Source: Ceratothoa steindachneri (Eukaryota > Arthropoda > Malacostraca > Isopoda > Cymothoidae). Taken from it: a stretch of DNA of 64,000 nt. Positions 22,130 through 34,619 of this stretch are shown one piece after another (position 1 is the first letter of the stretch; the number at the start of each line of letters is the position of its first letter). Where the stretch lies: the NCBI GenBank assembly GCA_963969495.1, contig OZ018330.1, positions 67,032,907 to 67,096,906 of the forward strand. The letters are read 5' to 3'. The notes under the pieces were generated by a model. That model ran no database searches and was not told the origin of the DNA. It worked only from the letters and a program-made list of their open reading frames with translations. The position numbers and the translations under genes were made by a program.

Positions 22130-23190
22130 GGAGAAGAAGGTGAGGTTGCTCCACCGAGTGTGTAAGAAATACTAGAGGCCATTACAGATATGAAAAACAA
22201 GAACGTTTGAGGATTTTACCAAATAACTGCAGAACCATTGATGCAATATTTATATTGCAAGATAGGTTTTGCAAAAGCCAGAGAACATCAGGTGCAGGTA
22301 CATTTTAATTTCATAGATTCTAAAAGCTGCATTTGATACAGTTTTGAGAGAGGCTCTTTGAAAATTCTTGGATGCTGTTGGTGTCAGCAGGAAGATAGTG
22401 CAGATAATTAAAAGTTTTTATGACAATACAGAGTGTGCAATGGTGGTTGGCGGCTCACTGACAGAGTGGTTCTGCGTCGAAGTTAAGGTTAGGCAGGGGT
22501 GTATCCTTTCACGTACACTGCTTAATCTCTTTTTCTAGTTTGTAATGAACTAACTTTATAGCCTGGATCACAATGTGAGTTTTGAGGAAAAAATGTCCCT
22601 AGATGTGAGGTATGCTGACGATATAACCTTGTTGGCAACCACATTTGACAAATTAAACATGTGAATTAAACAAATATAAATGGCATGCAAGAAGTGGGGG
22701 CTCAAGATCACCAGCAACAAGTGTAATGTATTGTCCCTAGCTGATTAAAATATCCGGATAGACGGCAATGTGGTGGAAAATGTAGATCAATTTGTTTTTC
22801 TAGGAAGTGTTATCTCGAGATCTTCAGATGATGTAAGAAGAAGAATAGCCATGGCTGCTGTGGCATTTTCGAAGCTGAAAAACAGTGTGTGGTCCAGAAG
22901 AGATATACAACAGAAGTTAAAGATAAGATTATCTTAATGTTTAATAGTTCCCATGGCCCTTTTATGCTTCGGAAATCAGGACTCTGTTCGCTGGAGATGA
23001 GAGGGGATTGAATGCCTTTAAAATGAGGTGCTTCAGGAGTATCATCGGCACCAACTGGAGACATAGAAGGACAAATGTTAGCGTAAGAAAAGAGTTGGAT
23101 ATAGAGGAAAGCATTACGGATGTAATCAGAAAGAAGAGATTCAAGTGGTTAAAACATATTATGAGAAGACTGCCAGAAAGCTATATAGTA
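22130..23190 (+). pseudogene. LINE reverse transcriptase pseudogene
   Basis: The plus strand in mixed frames gives the RT core of an invertebrate LINE. Visible are KAAFDTVLREALWKF, VRQGCILS, VRYADDITLLA (catalytic YADD, near 22610), KWGLKITSNKC, FVFLGSVISRSSDDVRRRI and RFKWLKHIMRRLPESY. At least eight stops and several frameshifts are present. The endonuclease part is missing or unrecognisable. A short TAG microsatellite (about 23185-23202) follows the last recognisable residues, as expected for the 3' tail of such LINEs. The match resembles endonuclease-reverse transcriptases of the RTE/CR1 type; the clade is not certain. Confidence 0.8.
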
Positions 23191-23620
23191 GTAGTAGTAG
23201 TTAGTTGTCCATCTATTTCGGCGATGACGTCACTTCATGCTTTTTAAAAAATTAGTTGAGCATAGAGAGAAACTTTCACAAAAGATGCTTAGAGTGAGAA
23301 GGGGGTATGCATTTCTCAGCCCACTATCTTGGCACTCCATTGTTGGGCTGGTGGCAAGGTTGTTCAAGACGCCTAGCCATTGTGGAGTGTTGCCCATTCC
23401 TCGGTCTAATAACGCTCTCCTAGGGCGGATCACCACAGCAGAGTTTCCATTAGGGTTTTACCACCGTAGTCTTTGTTCATCCAAGGACAACCTCAAGACA
23501 GTGGGTTAGGAGTTAGCGAGGGACCAGGGCGTGTTCACACATTGGCGAGGCAAGGACCAACACCTCTGTGGCCTCCTGCTGCTCCGAGATCCTTTTGATT
23601 CGTTGTTTTATCCTCGAAGC
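23191..23620. other. Unassigned, moderately GC-rich spacer
   Basis: Open frames here (for example 23237-23509) carry no recognised motif. The exon 1 equivalent of the K family would be expected in this stretch if the downstream copy were complete, and I do not see it. Confidence 0.4.
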
Positions 23621-25000
23621 TGATTTACATTAATTTCAACATTCCCTCGGCGATCCGGCCAGTGCCTTATTCTGAGTCTTTACCGGTTCTGATTTTCAGT
23701 GAATATGCTTCCTCCGAGGATGAAAATGATGTACCAGATAAGGACTGTTCATCATATGCTGAACAGTTATTAGCTCCTCATTGTTTCAATCAACAGGATT
23801 TGAATGAGTAGATACGTGATTTTGCGCTCTCCAAGAAAGTTGCAGAACTTTTAACCTCAAGTTTGAGTGAAAAACATATGCTTAACAGGTCGGTACGGGA
23901 ATTATATTACCGAACAAAGAAGAGTACATTTGTTAAGTATTTCTCTGAGGACAAACAATTTGTATACTGCCACGATGTTCCTGGTCTGTTTACTGAGTTC
24001 GGACTTGGCAGCTATAGCCTTGCTGATTGGAGACTGTTTTTGGATAGCTCCAAGCGTAGCCTCCAGTGTGTTCTTTAACATAATGGCAATGACTTTGGTT
24101 CAGTTCCTCTCAGTCACTCTGTCCATCCGCGAGAAACTCACAATGACATAAAAATGGTCATGTATTTACTTAAGTACCATGAACACAATTGGATCATATG
24201 TGTAGACCTCAAGATGGTCAACTATCTCCTTGTCCAGCAGAAGGGATATACAAAGTTTGCATGCTATATCTGTATGTGGGACAGTCGAGGCCGTGACAAA
24301 CACTCGTATTCAAAGGGTGGCCAGTTCGGAACACTTAAGAAGCAGGAATGCCAAACATTGTCAATGAGCCAATCGTAAGTCAAGAGAAGATCGTTTTCCG
24401 TCCAATTCTCCTCAAACTGGGGTTGATGAAGCAGTATGGCAAGGCGTTGAGCAGTGACAATGACTGTGTTTAATGCATAGTATCGGCGTTTCCTGCTTTG
24501 TCATACGAACAAACAAAAACAGGAGTATTTGACAGTCCCCAAATCCGAAGAATTCTGACTGATTCTAGATTCGTGAACACCATCAATGAAAAATAGAAGG
24601 CAGCCTGGCTCTCATTTTCGGCCGTTGTTCGTAACTTCTTGGGAAACAAAAAAGCGCATAACTACAAGGATGCGGTTACTAATATGCTTTAGCATATCAT
24701 CATCTGGGAAGCAACATGAGTGTGAAGCTCCATTTCCTAAATAGTCACCTCGACCGATTCCCAGAGAATCTGGGAGCCGTGAACGACGAACAAGGGAGAC
24801 GCTTCCATCAGGATTTAGTGACGATGGAAGAGCGCTACCAAGGTCACTGGGATAGACACATGATGGCGGACTACTGCTGGACGATTAGAAGAGATCAGCC
24901 AGAGAAGACTTACAAGAATAAAGTGTTACAAACGCAAATCTTTGCCCGATTGAATCAAGAAGAGGTCCTCCAGCCTGATGTACGGTCAGTAATAAATTAG
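23621..25000 (+). pseudogene. K-family transposase-like pseudogene, copy 1 (no intron 2)
   Basis: The plus strand reads IPSAIRPVPYSESLPV near 23640, then LADWRLFLDSSKRSLQCVL (candidate first Asp) ending at a TAA (24076-24078) that replaces a Leu codon, then IICVDLKMV (second Asp) running directly into QQKGYTKFACYICMWDSRG with a Cys-x-x-Cys. After frame changes come MSVKLHFLNSHLDRFPENLG, RRFHQDLVTMEERYQGHW (candidate Glu) and MMADYCWTIRR. Sequence equivalent to the exon 2/exon 3 junction of other copies is continuous here, so this copy lacks that intron. It may be a processed copy or a different lineage. Exon 1 is absent. Confidence 0.78.
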
Positions 25001-25445
25001 CATCTATTTGATTACAATATTTGTAATCCTAATGTGTAATTCAAGTTTCTTCTCATATGTAATAAATTTATGTGCGAGAGAACCGTCTTTACTATAAATA
25101 ACGCAAGAATGATTTCAAATTACTTCAGGGCATGATAATAGGCGTGATAAAATGAAAACTATTGTATTAGTTATTAATATTACGAAAAATCTGTAGCATT
25201 TAGAGAGAATCTGATTTTAGATTTGAATTCAGTATGCTCGAATTAGGTAGGAAAATGTACTTTTGTCAATTCACTAAATACATTGTTTCCCAGTGTTATT
25301 GATGAGCCAGATTAAGCAACCTCCGTAGTCAAAGATGGAAGATGAATACCCAATGGGCAAGGGGAACCTTCTGATTTATGTGCATTCCAAACCGCCATTC
25401 TGCATCTATTAAGAAGCAGTTGTTGATCGCACATCGTCAGTCACA
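25001..25445. other. AT-rich spacer
   Basis: No gene-like frame. It may include the degraded 5' end of the mariner copy that follows. Confidence 0.4.
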
Positions 25446-26145
25446 AATTTTTCAACAATGTAGAAGGTTGAGCACCGCGCAGGGATCAAATGTTTGACCA
25501 AGGAAGGCAAGAATGCAAAAGAGATCCATGAACGCATGGTTGCAGTGTACACCGACACCGCCCCTTCCTATGCAACCATTGCTTGCTGGAATAGCGAGTG
25601 CCGACATGGCCGTGACTCCCTTGAAGATAAACCCGTCCAGGACGCCCGTTAGATGTAAGCAACGAGGACAATGTGGCCCGTGTGGAGAGGATGATCCTCG
25701 AAAATCGACGGGTGAAGGTCGAAGAAATCGAGCGAGAACTTGGAATATCACATGGAAGTGTTATCAACATCACATACGACAATTTGGCCATGACCAAGGT
25801 CTCTGCCCGTTGGGTCCCTAGAAACCTCACGCCCCATGATCGACTTTAACGTCATCAAAGTCCAAAAGGCCAGAGTTGCACAAGATGCCATGCACGAGTG
25901 CGGATTCGAGAAGCTCAACCATCCCCTCTACAGTCCAGATCTGGCCCCTAGCGACTAATTTTTATTCCGCCAGCTTAAGGCTGCACTGCGTAGACATCGG
26001 TTTGGGGACAATAAAGATGTCCAGCCCGCCGTCCAGGAGTAGATTGAACAGCAGTCAGAAGATTTCTGGTTGTTGAGAATTCGAAGTCTCAGGGACAAGT
26101 GACGCAAGTGCATTGAAGTCAAGGTTAGTTATATTGAAAAATAAT
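25446..26145 (+). pseudogene. mariner transposase pseudogene, internally deleted
   Basis: The plus strand gives the N-terminal helix-turn-helix half of a mariner transposase: GKNAKEIHERMVAVYTDTAP, GRDSLEDKP, then ENRRVKVEEIERELGISHGS and SARWVPRNLTPHDR. The next readable part is VAQDAMHECGFEKLNHPLYS, followed by PDLAPSD (third catalytic Asp region) and KCIEVKVSYIEK at the end. The segment between, which holds the first two catalytic Asp residues, has been deleted. A stop and a frameshift interrupt near 25650 and a TAA lies near 25847. It cannot encode an active enzyme. Confidence 0.85.
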
Positions 26146-26790
26146 AAAACACTTTTCCTCATATCTCGTTTTCTTATATCCGAATTGCAAAACATATTGA
26201 CCGCCCCTCGTAGGTTGTTAAATTTTTGTTCCCTTTATCGGTTTTCTTCCGTTTTGTTTATTCTTCGGTTATGTCCTTTGGACAATATTGTCTCATGTTT
26301 GTATTATTGTCGTATTTGGTATTCTTTTTACTTTTCTCTGTTCCCTTTTATACTTTATGCTCATTTAGCTCCTCTTTTTGATTTTATCACCTGTATATGT
26401 GCTCTTTTTCTCTCCTTAGCTGATCCCTTTAGCTTTGGAATCGAAGTTGAGGGCGTTGGTCTTCATTAATATAGAAGTGTTCTGCAAACCCTTGTGGAAG
26501 ATTGTTAATTTTCTCCTATATACCATTAACTATTTTGCTTAGAACGACTTTAATAGGTTTTATGTTGGCCAATAAGTGTAGGTCTCTCATTTTTTTACGT
26601 TTTACGTCTTGACAAAATTAGAAATAAAAGCGAGCAGTGGGAATAGACTGGATAGTGTGTGTTGGATGCTGGGTGACCAGCCATCTCCTGGGTTCTTCTC
26701 GTTACTTCTTATTATTTAATCTTCGATCTTGGTCAGTTGGATACTCTCGCGCCTCTATAGCTCTTCGTTTGTTTTAATTTTATATTGTTT
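26146..26790. other. AT-rich spacer, no gene recognised
   Basis: T-rich on the plus strand. Open frames such as 26113-26469 look like composition artefacts. Confidence 0.4.
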
Positions 26791-27375
26791 ATCTGATGCG
26801 GATTAATTTCTCGTTTGATGTTTTGTACTATTTCTTAGCAATATCAACTGTATGTTCAAATAGAAGAAGGTTCTTCGCTCGCGTCGGCTTACCGATCTTA
26901 ATGTTGCAACTCTTCTTGATTCTGTATTCTAGCAGGATTTCCATTGCTCCTCTGTTTTCCCCACGAAGTATGTTATTTAACTTTTCTCACGCTTTACACA
27001 CTCTATTATCTAAAGATACGTTTGTGGCTAGGAGATTAATCTCTTGATGTAGGTCTCTTAGTGTCCTGTACTCTCTTTTTTTAGTGTCAGTAATAATGTA
27101 ATTTGCTAAGTTTTAGACTCTCTGGAGCTTTATTGCGTTCGTTTTATGGAGTCTCTACACAGAGGTACCTCCAGATAGAGCAGAGTGGCCGTGCAGAGAG
27201 TATTGTACTTTTTTCTCATTGTCCTTCTTTTGGCCTCTGAGTTGGAACAGTTTAGGTAGACTTGCGTTTACCAGATTGATTATATCTGTTATATCTAGTG
27301 CTCGCAGAAGCAGCTTCAATCTCTCAGCGCTCATTCGTTTCTTTCCCATTATGTTGAATTTTGAGCTAGTACTTT
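26791..27375 (-). pseudogene. Probable ORF1 N-terminal remnant of a second LINE copy
   Basis: The minus strand shows EYRTLRDLHQEINLLATNVS, then LRGENRGAMEILLEYRIKKS and PTRAKNLLLFEHTVDIAKK near 27070-26830. Above these lies a basic 64-codon frame (27349-27155). The motif resembles, as I recall, N-terminal coiled regions of ORF1 proteins from the LINE group that supplies the zinc-knuckle relic upstream. It lies downstream of that LINE's endonuclease on the same strand, so a second partial copy or a rearrangement is implied. Stops interrupt it. Confidence 0.45.
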
Positions 27376-28300
27376 GTATGTCTCTTGCCTCTCACGATGT
27401 TAATCTTGTGCCAAACTTTGGTTGGATTCAATTCGGTGTCCAGAGACTCTAAAATTGGCAATCCGATCGTCTTTTATTTGCTTCAATCTGGCCTTATCTC
27501 TCCTTTGGAGTCCATTTTGTTCGATACCATCTCTCAATGCAATGTATTGTTGTTCGAGATTCGCAATTTGAGCCGTCTTGGAAGGGTAGGGTTGGGTTCT
27601 GAATGCTGTTAAGGGGAAAAACTTCTTGTCTGCTTTGACTAGCTCTTCCACTATGCTTTCCACTTGCAAATTGATCTCCTAGATGGTTGCTTCTGCTAGA
27701 TGTTCTTGTTTCAATCTAGCCAGTTTTTTCTGTGTAACTGTTCCAGCTAGCGTTTCTCCATTGCTTTCTAAGTAGGCATCTCACTTGGATCGGATCCAGT
27801 TATAGGGTAAAACATCTGATCGCTTGGTCGATGGGGGCCCCCTCTCTACGAGATAATTATACTGAATCTCCGGAGTCACTAGTACAATATTGTGCTTTGT
27901 GGCTCTGTTCGGCCCAAGGTAGGTTGGAAATTCTAGGCCGATGCGTTCAAGTATTCTTCTTCCTAGCAGCATATCAAGGTTTTGCCTGCCTTGTTAAGGT
28001 GGCTTGTATAGTCTGAAGCTCTGCTGCAGGCGTTTGAGTACTCCACAAAGACCCCCTGGTAATTGTGTCCAAATACTTTCATAAAGTTGTTGAAGGGCAA
28101 TAATTCACTCCTTGGTGGTTGATAGCCTGTCATGACGATTAAGTTCACTGTGGAGGTCCTTAAGCTTATCGCAATGTATGTTTCATCTAACGCCATGAAT
28201 TTATTGAACTAATATCGTTTCGTACTGCAATCGCGATGCCGTCGAAATTGACATCCTTGGTGGTTTTTGTGATGATGATGTAATTGAATAATTTGATCTT
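27376..28300 (-). pseudogene. LINE endonuclease and linker relic
   Basis: On the minus strand, near 28196-28060, comes LDETYIAISLRTSTVNL followed by VMTGYQPPRSELLPFNNFMK, which fits the core strands of a LINE endonuclease. From 27800 to 27400 a basic linker follows that includes EELVKADKKFFPLTAFRT and an Arg/Lys/Glu-rich coil. The SDH end of the endonuclease and the reverse transcriptase are not found. Frames change repeatedly. Confidence 0.55.
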
Positions 28301-28699
28301 CATCAATTTGTGGTCTATAAATTTATTTAGCAGTATTACTTCGGGATCTTCGCTTAGGTAGGCATTGGTTAGTGAATGTTTCTTCTCGTTCCAGCAGGCA
28401 ACAGTGTGGCTGATTATCTTTATTTAGCCATTATTTTGTTATTCTATTCTCTTGATTCGATCTTCTTTCAATCTTATTGGTTTCCTTTTCTATGTGTGAC
28501 GTTGCCCGACAACTTCACTTCTTTTTGAACTCCTCTTTGGTTACTGTACAAAATAGGTGCTGGGAATTACTAAGTCACCACTTGTTATGATTGTATAGGC
28601 TTCGCGGTCTGAGTATAGGCCATAAAAATAGCATTTTTTGATCCCTTGGATTAATCCACTGTTATTCTTTGAAAAGGGTTTCTCATTAGAAGCGTGAGG

Positions 28700-29830
28700 C
28701 TTTTATTAAACTCCTATTGTTCTTCTTCTCTTTCTTTGGATAGCTTGTGGGTGGGCTCTTCACTCGCCTCTTCGTGAACCTTGGCTTGAACATTTGAGAC
28801 AGCCTCTTCGCGGTTACTGTCGACAGGAGCAGTCTCAACCTCCATAAGTTCATCTGAACTTTGGTACTTTTTCTTCCTAAGCCTCTGGTCTCTTGGTTTC
28901 GCTGGGCTGGGAAGCTTTATTCCCATCTAACTCGTGTTTTTTTTGCTGCGTAAGAGCATCTTGACGCGGGCTTGTAATGTATATCGAATGTGTCCGCCGA
29001 GAGAGGATTCTCAGGGAACAACATTTGTTCGACCCGTTGTTCTTGAGCATGAGGTTTAATTCTCTGGAGTACGATCCCGGGTTGGCTAGTATATGTGCAT
29101 GCAGGATGCATGCTAATATATTCAGAAATTCTCCCTGCTTGATTTCGATTATATTCTTTGTTGGTTGGATTTGGTATGTTGTGGCATTGACGACCTTAAC
29201 AAAGGTCAGATTTTATTTCTCCTTTTTAGCCTAGTATGCTCTTTCCTCTTGTTGTCGATAATATCACGGTTCTTCCGGCAAGCCATCGCCATAGTGGGGT
29301 AATTTCCATTGCAATTTAAACACTTATTATTTTGTGAACCACATTCGCGCCATGTATGAGTTTTAATATTACACTCAAAAAACATTTTATATATTTTAAC
29401 TTGCATTCTCTGGTAACATGTTTCTCTAGTGTGAAACAATTAAAACATGTCCGAACTCTGACGAAATCGTTGCTCTTAATCTGCTCTGGTGTGTTCTTTA
29501 GGTTGAATGCCAATAAGCCGGTCTCTTTGGCTTTCCTTGTCATGTTGATTTTCCAGAAAATCACTTTAAACATATGCGAATACGCAGTATTTTGCTCTGG
29601 TTGATGAACTTGATGACCTCTTTAACTTATGCCGAGTCCTGAGCTCTCTTTTTTAATATTGTTGGCCTTGTTTTCGACGATCCAAGGATTGATTTATTGG
29701 TAATATACCACTTTCTGAGCTTCTATCAGGGGGTTTACTTTCGTCTTAATCCGATTGCTTCTAATTCTTTTATGGCTCTTTCCGAGAGAAAGTTGTCTAC
29801 GTCTTTGTCGTTTTGGAAAATTGCAATATA
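28700..29830 (-). pseudogene. LINE ORF1 relic with zinc knuckles
   Basis: Minus-strand order is DKDVDNFLSERAIKELEAIG near 29800, INPWIVENKANNIKK near 29680, then zinc-knuckle-like clusters: CFNCFTLEKHVTREC near 29455, a HTWREC segment near 29350 and CLNCNGNYPTMAMAC near 29300, followed by KNRDIIDNKRKEH. Next come FLNILACILHAHI near 29115 and an acidic C-terminus ending at 28714 (METHVE-free, Glu-rich). Cys spacing fits RNA-binding knuckles of an insect-type LINE ORF1. Several frameshifts separate the pieces. It probably belongs with the endonuclease relic below it. Confidence 0.62.
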
Positions 29831-32800
29831 TGAATTGAAGTAGTCTATGAGTCTAACTAGTACCACTCCCAGTTGGTCCTATGTGATTCTAAAGAAAATT
29901 GTCCTAGATAATAAGAAAAGAGAGAGAGAAGTTAAAGGTAGACAAATGGTGCTGGTATATCTAGTTATCAACCTAACTTATTCAGCTGGCGAGCCATCTC
30001 CACAGATTTTGCTGCCGACACACTCAATCCAAAGCTCACACAGGTCTAACCCGTCCCTTGCTAAGCTTCGGCCTGCGCTGAGTTAGCCGAAAGGTTCAGA
30101 TATAGCTACCGCTTGATGAGTATCTATGGAGACTTAAAGATTTCCTAACTGAGTCGCCCTAGGAATGGTGGATAGGATAGGAATTATCGTCCTTGTAGAG
30201 TTGTCACGTCTCATTCCTGTTCGGGTAAGGAAGTGTTTTTACGTGATTTTCGGTTCGCATTTTTTGTCTGCTTCGATGATGATGATGGCTCGTATTTCAG
30301 GCATATCTTTCAATCGCAGCGTTTTACTAGACGTAGCTCCGTATTTTAGAGCAGGTGGAGGATTGGGCGGAAACCATATATTTCCTTATGCCGTTTTTTT
30401 CTAATACAGATTTAGTCCGTCCGAAAGTTTCTGGCTGTACTATGTTATGAACATACGAGAACATTATGCATGCAAGTATATCCAGGCCAGTTTCTTTGTT
30501 CACGTTGATTTTAATTTGGTGTTGCTGTTTCCTTTATTTCGTTTATGGTGTGTGTTTTTTTCTTCTCATACTTCTATTAATTTCTATTCATTCTTTCTTT
30601 ATCCTGAGACAATTCATGGCCATTTTTATCCGTGTACCCTGGCTTTTAATGTACTATTCTGTTTCCTCTGTGCATTTCCGAAAAGTGTGACCTTCTTATC
30701 GCATTCAAGTCATAGTTTTTTATCTATCTTGGCAACGTTTCTTATACCTGGCCCTCGATAGCTTAGTCTCCTTCTGTACTCCATGTTGTTTTCCTTATAT
30801 ACGGTATGTGATCCTTCCCAATCCCTATAGCCACATCTGTGCTGATTGATCTGTCATGGATGATAATGATGTTTGGATAAATGGATCTGGGTGGGCTCCT
30901 CTCGAGAGGTGCAATGAACAGACTTTTTGCGAGTTAGTGTGCAATCAACCATCGCTAACAGGTGGCGACGCCTCCTCGATGCGATTTAAAAAAACACGGT
31001 TACTTTTCCAATAAACTAAGACCGTTTTATGTCCCTCATTGGTCTTGGGTAGCCCCCTACAAGTAAAGTGGTTACATTCCTCAGCATAGGTTGCAGCCCG
31101 GCCCATTGTCATGGGACACTTCTGACACGGGTTTCTATCAGTGGGCTACTCCTCAAACTTGCTTTCTCCCGTATCTGCTAATTATGCAATTGCTACTGCA
31201 TTGCATAGTTGGGACAAGCTTGTAATTACAGCACCCATTAGCCAAGGCATTTAACTATTGTTAAGGAAAGGACGGGGGAAATTAGCCAGTCATGATTTGG
31301 ATGACTAACCATAAAAAGTAATTATCTCTCTTATAACTACCTTCATTAAATGGGAAGATACTTTGAATGTGGAATGGAAAAGATTAATTAGAAAAAAGTG
31401 AAAATTGAGAGTGAGGTTTAGTACGTTGAGTTCTTCTTTTAGTTCTTCGTAAAATGTTATTCCTTTTGAAAATTAGTCCGTAATATGATGCTAGTATTCT
31501 CGAAGTATTAAAGATGAATTTCTTTTGCGCGCGTTTGTTTTCTCCAAGTTGTATCCATTAAGAGTGAAGGCGGTCCGATCGTTGAATTCCTAAAACAGAG
31601 ACGAACGATACAGAGTATTTAAACCAAAACCTTTCTCACCCTACGACTGATGCAGATAAACTCCGCAAACCTTGATCTTTAACTCGACAATCATGGCAGA
31701 TTTTCTCCGTCCATTCCACTTTAGCTATGTAAAAGAAGAACTAAGCCTTATTATAACTAATTCATTTTTCTATCATCATTTTACGATTAACTCACCCTAA
31801 ACTTCATCGAAGTTTTGCAACTTTAATCTGAGCAAGCTCCACTCATCATTACTCTGACCCAATACTTCACTGGTTCCATCACACTAAAGTTGTTAACGTT
31901 GAAGCTATTAATTGTCAAGGTCTTCTTCGAAACAAAGGTTCGCTGCCAAAACATATTGTCTAGCCTGGGTTAGAAAAGGGTAAGGATCGAAATCTGTAAG
32001 CAGAATTAACTGCAAGACACCTTTGCTCAAAGAGAAATAAATTTGTACAATTTTGAAGACTTCTACCGAGGCTACCCCAAAATTCAAAACAAGAACTGGG
32101 ACAATTTTAAGTAGCTAAAGCAAATGACGAAATTCGAGCTAAAAATATATATTTAACAGAAAATATAACTTAAATTAAAATCGAAAAAAAATAATGTAAC
32201 TATAATGAAGTCTACTATAAAAGTGCATGAAAATTTAAAAGTCTAAAATACATATGAATTACATTTAATTTTCCAATGAAGCAGTGGAAAACACGATAAA
32301 TAGAAAATATCAAACTGTGGGAAAAATATTAAGAATTCTATAATGTAAGTTAATATACAAATAAAATATATGAAATATTAAATAATACAATATAGCCATG
32401 TAACAAATATAAAGCTTATTAAAATTTTATTAAGGACTCTACAATAAATAAAAAATAAAAATTTAAATGGCCCAAATAAATATACAAACAAAAAATAACC
32501 TGTACCTTTTGAGTTAAGTAAGTATATGTGGAAAAGGAAAAGGCAAAAGAACGAGAAATGTTCGTGTTATTTATATACTAAAATTCTCAATCTCTTTCAC
32601 TATTGGCGGAGAACACGGTAAAAATGAGTGAGTAGAAATCGAATAGTGAGGTGCGTCGCATTACTCACGGATTTAGTCAACCCATGGTTTCCTGAAAAGT
32701 TCGACACCTCCTCCATATCACATTAGTTTTCATGAATCGATTTCCAAACTCAGAAAATATGTTTGAGTGTAAGATTTCGAATGTAGTGGAAACCAACAGA

Positions 32801-33125
32801 ACAAATCGAAGAAAAGCTGCTCAACAATGTAAAGTCGGAAAATATCACCTGATCATAAATCTTCAGAACAAATGTTGAAGTTCTTCGCATAAAAAGGGCA
32901 GACGAGACGAGAACTGAAACCCTTTGATTATGATAATATCTAGGTTATTGCAATGGTTTAAAAAAGGTGTTAAATAAAAACTGCGAAATAGCTGAATGTG
33001 AACTTCTTTATGGAGGAAACCTGTCTTTATTAATCAAATCACATTATCTATCAGCTCACATTCGTTAGCAAAACACACGTTTGTGGCTTTCGAATAATTT
33101 TCACAAGTTGTAATAATTACACTTA
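29831..33125. other. Long stretch with no gene recognised
   Basis: 29.8-31.3 kb has moderate GC and several open frames (30165-30404, 30447-30761) without motifs. 31.3-33.1 kb is strongly AT-rich. A GC-richer patch near 31000-31200 (AGCCCGGCCCATTGTCATGG) could be an old repeat. Nothing can be assigned. Confidence 0.4.
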
Positions 33126-34085
33126 CAGGCATGGCCAAAAGTTTAAGATTACTATATTTTGTCATATAAGAAGATTATTAGAACTAATCAAAAGTTGCAT
33201 TTTATTTTAGTATACCTGCATCATAATTTGAAGGGGAATTCTAAAAGAAATTAGAGCCAAAACACATTTTACTAATAAATACAGTCAATTAATATACGCA
33301 GTAAATATTTACAATGATCTCCCTTCTTTGTTATTCAGGACTGCTTTAATGCATGCTGGAGACTGAATTTGTGATGATATCTCAATTATATGGTTCCATA
33401 TTTGTTCAATAAAGACTCGCAACTGCTTAAAATGGATAGCGTTGTTTATCAATCCGTAATTTTATTATCGCCCATAAATTATCTGGCCAATTCCAGGGTC
33501 AAGGTCCAAAAAATTCCATATTATTTTCATCCAAGAATTTGTTTTGGATCTTACCTTGCGACAAGGTGCGCAATAATGCTCAAACATGCAGTTTTACTCC
33601 CCAAATGGGTCCTGAATTGTTGGAAAAGGGTGCTGATGGAGCACGTTTTGACACCATTGTAGTCAATAACAATGTTTTAGGGCAAAATTATATGCGTGTC
33701 AATTCCCTTAGATGATAAGCAGTCCCAGACATGGAGAGTTTCCGGAAATTTACCGGCTCAGAACTCGTGAAAGCGTTCTCATATTTTCCTCCTAACGTGG
33801 TATCTTCCAGAACATCTAAGCAAGCGGAAGAGAGCTTCATCAGAGACTATAAATTTTACCTAGTCTTTAACGGGCTATTCTCTTTATTTCATACATAAGT
33901 GACGACTCTTCGTAAGCTTCTTCTTGGTGAGATGAGGTTTCTTCTCAGCCCTTCTTGACTCAACACATTTGTGGAAAAGTCTCAACCTCAATGTGAGCGC
34001 TGAAGCGTTCACTAGGAGGCTATCCTGGCGTTCATTTAGAGCTATATGATGTCCAGTGTATGATTCCAAAACCTAATTACCAAAA
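33126..34085 (-). pseudogene. Tc1-like transposase pseudogene
   Basis: Minus-strand reading starts with SALTLRLRLFHKCVESRRAE and KKPHLTKKKLTKSRHL (DNA-binding region), then FIVSDEALFRLL (candidate first catalytic block, SDE) and GRYHVRR. Towards the end LDENNMEFFGP is followed by WNWPDNLWAIIK, the damaged counterpart of the SPDLNPIENLW block that carries the last catalytic Glu. A TGGCCAAAAGTTTAAGATTA end at about 33133-33152 resembles Tc1-type terminal repeats. The matching repeat at the far end was not found. Multiple stops. Confidence 0.72.
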
Positions 34086-34619
34086 CCGATCATTTTCATC
34101 ATTTTACCCTTTAGATTGAAAAACAAAGCTTCATAGACTGAAACTCACCACTAGAGGAAAAACACCAGAGCACGGTTTTAGACTCAGCAAAGAAATGCAA
34201 ATTTTTATTATTTATTAAATGCGACTTTTTAATAAACCCGCATTAATTAAAATTAGTATAATAACACTGTTGAACAATGGTATTGCTACAGAAATGAGAA
34301 AGTAGTTTTCTATTGTAGTTTTTGCGTAAATTACGAAAATCATATTTATTTTTCATGAAATGACTTCACTTTTTTGTAATCTGCACATTTAATTTTTTAT
34401 TTATATTAGATTATTCAGTATATATAGTGGTATGAAATATTTGTTATTATTTTCATTTGATTTGACAAAAAGTACAAAGATAAGTGGAAACAAAAAGCTT
34501 ATTCATCGAAAGAAATTAATGAGTCCTTTTAATACATTTCAGAGTGTGGTATTATAAAAGTATATCTTAAAAAATAATGAAGATTTAATATGGTTCAAAA
34601 TTGCTGAAATCTATACAAT
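34086..34619. other. AT-rich DNA, nothing recognised
   Basis: Spacer between the Tc1-like and K-family pseudogenes. The other Tc1 terminus should lie near its start but is not visible. Confidence 0.4.

Noticed and set aside
25486..25830. A 114-codon minus-strand frame in the mariner copy
   Set aside because: It is antisense to recognisable mariner coding sequence.
30447..30761. A hydrophobic 104-codon frame that might be a membrane protein
   Set aside because: Its composition (Phe, Leu, Ser from T-rich DNA) explains it, there is no orderly pattern of spans, and the region holds decayed repeats.
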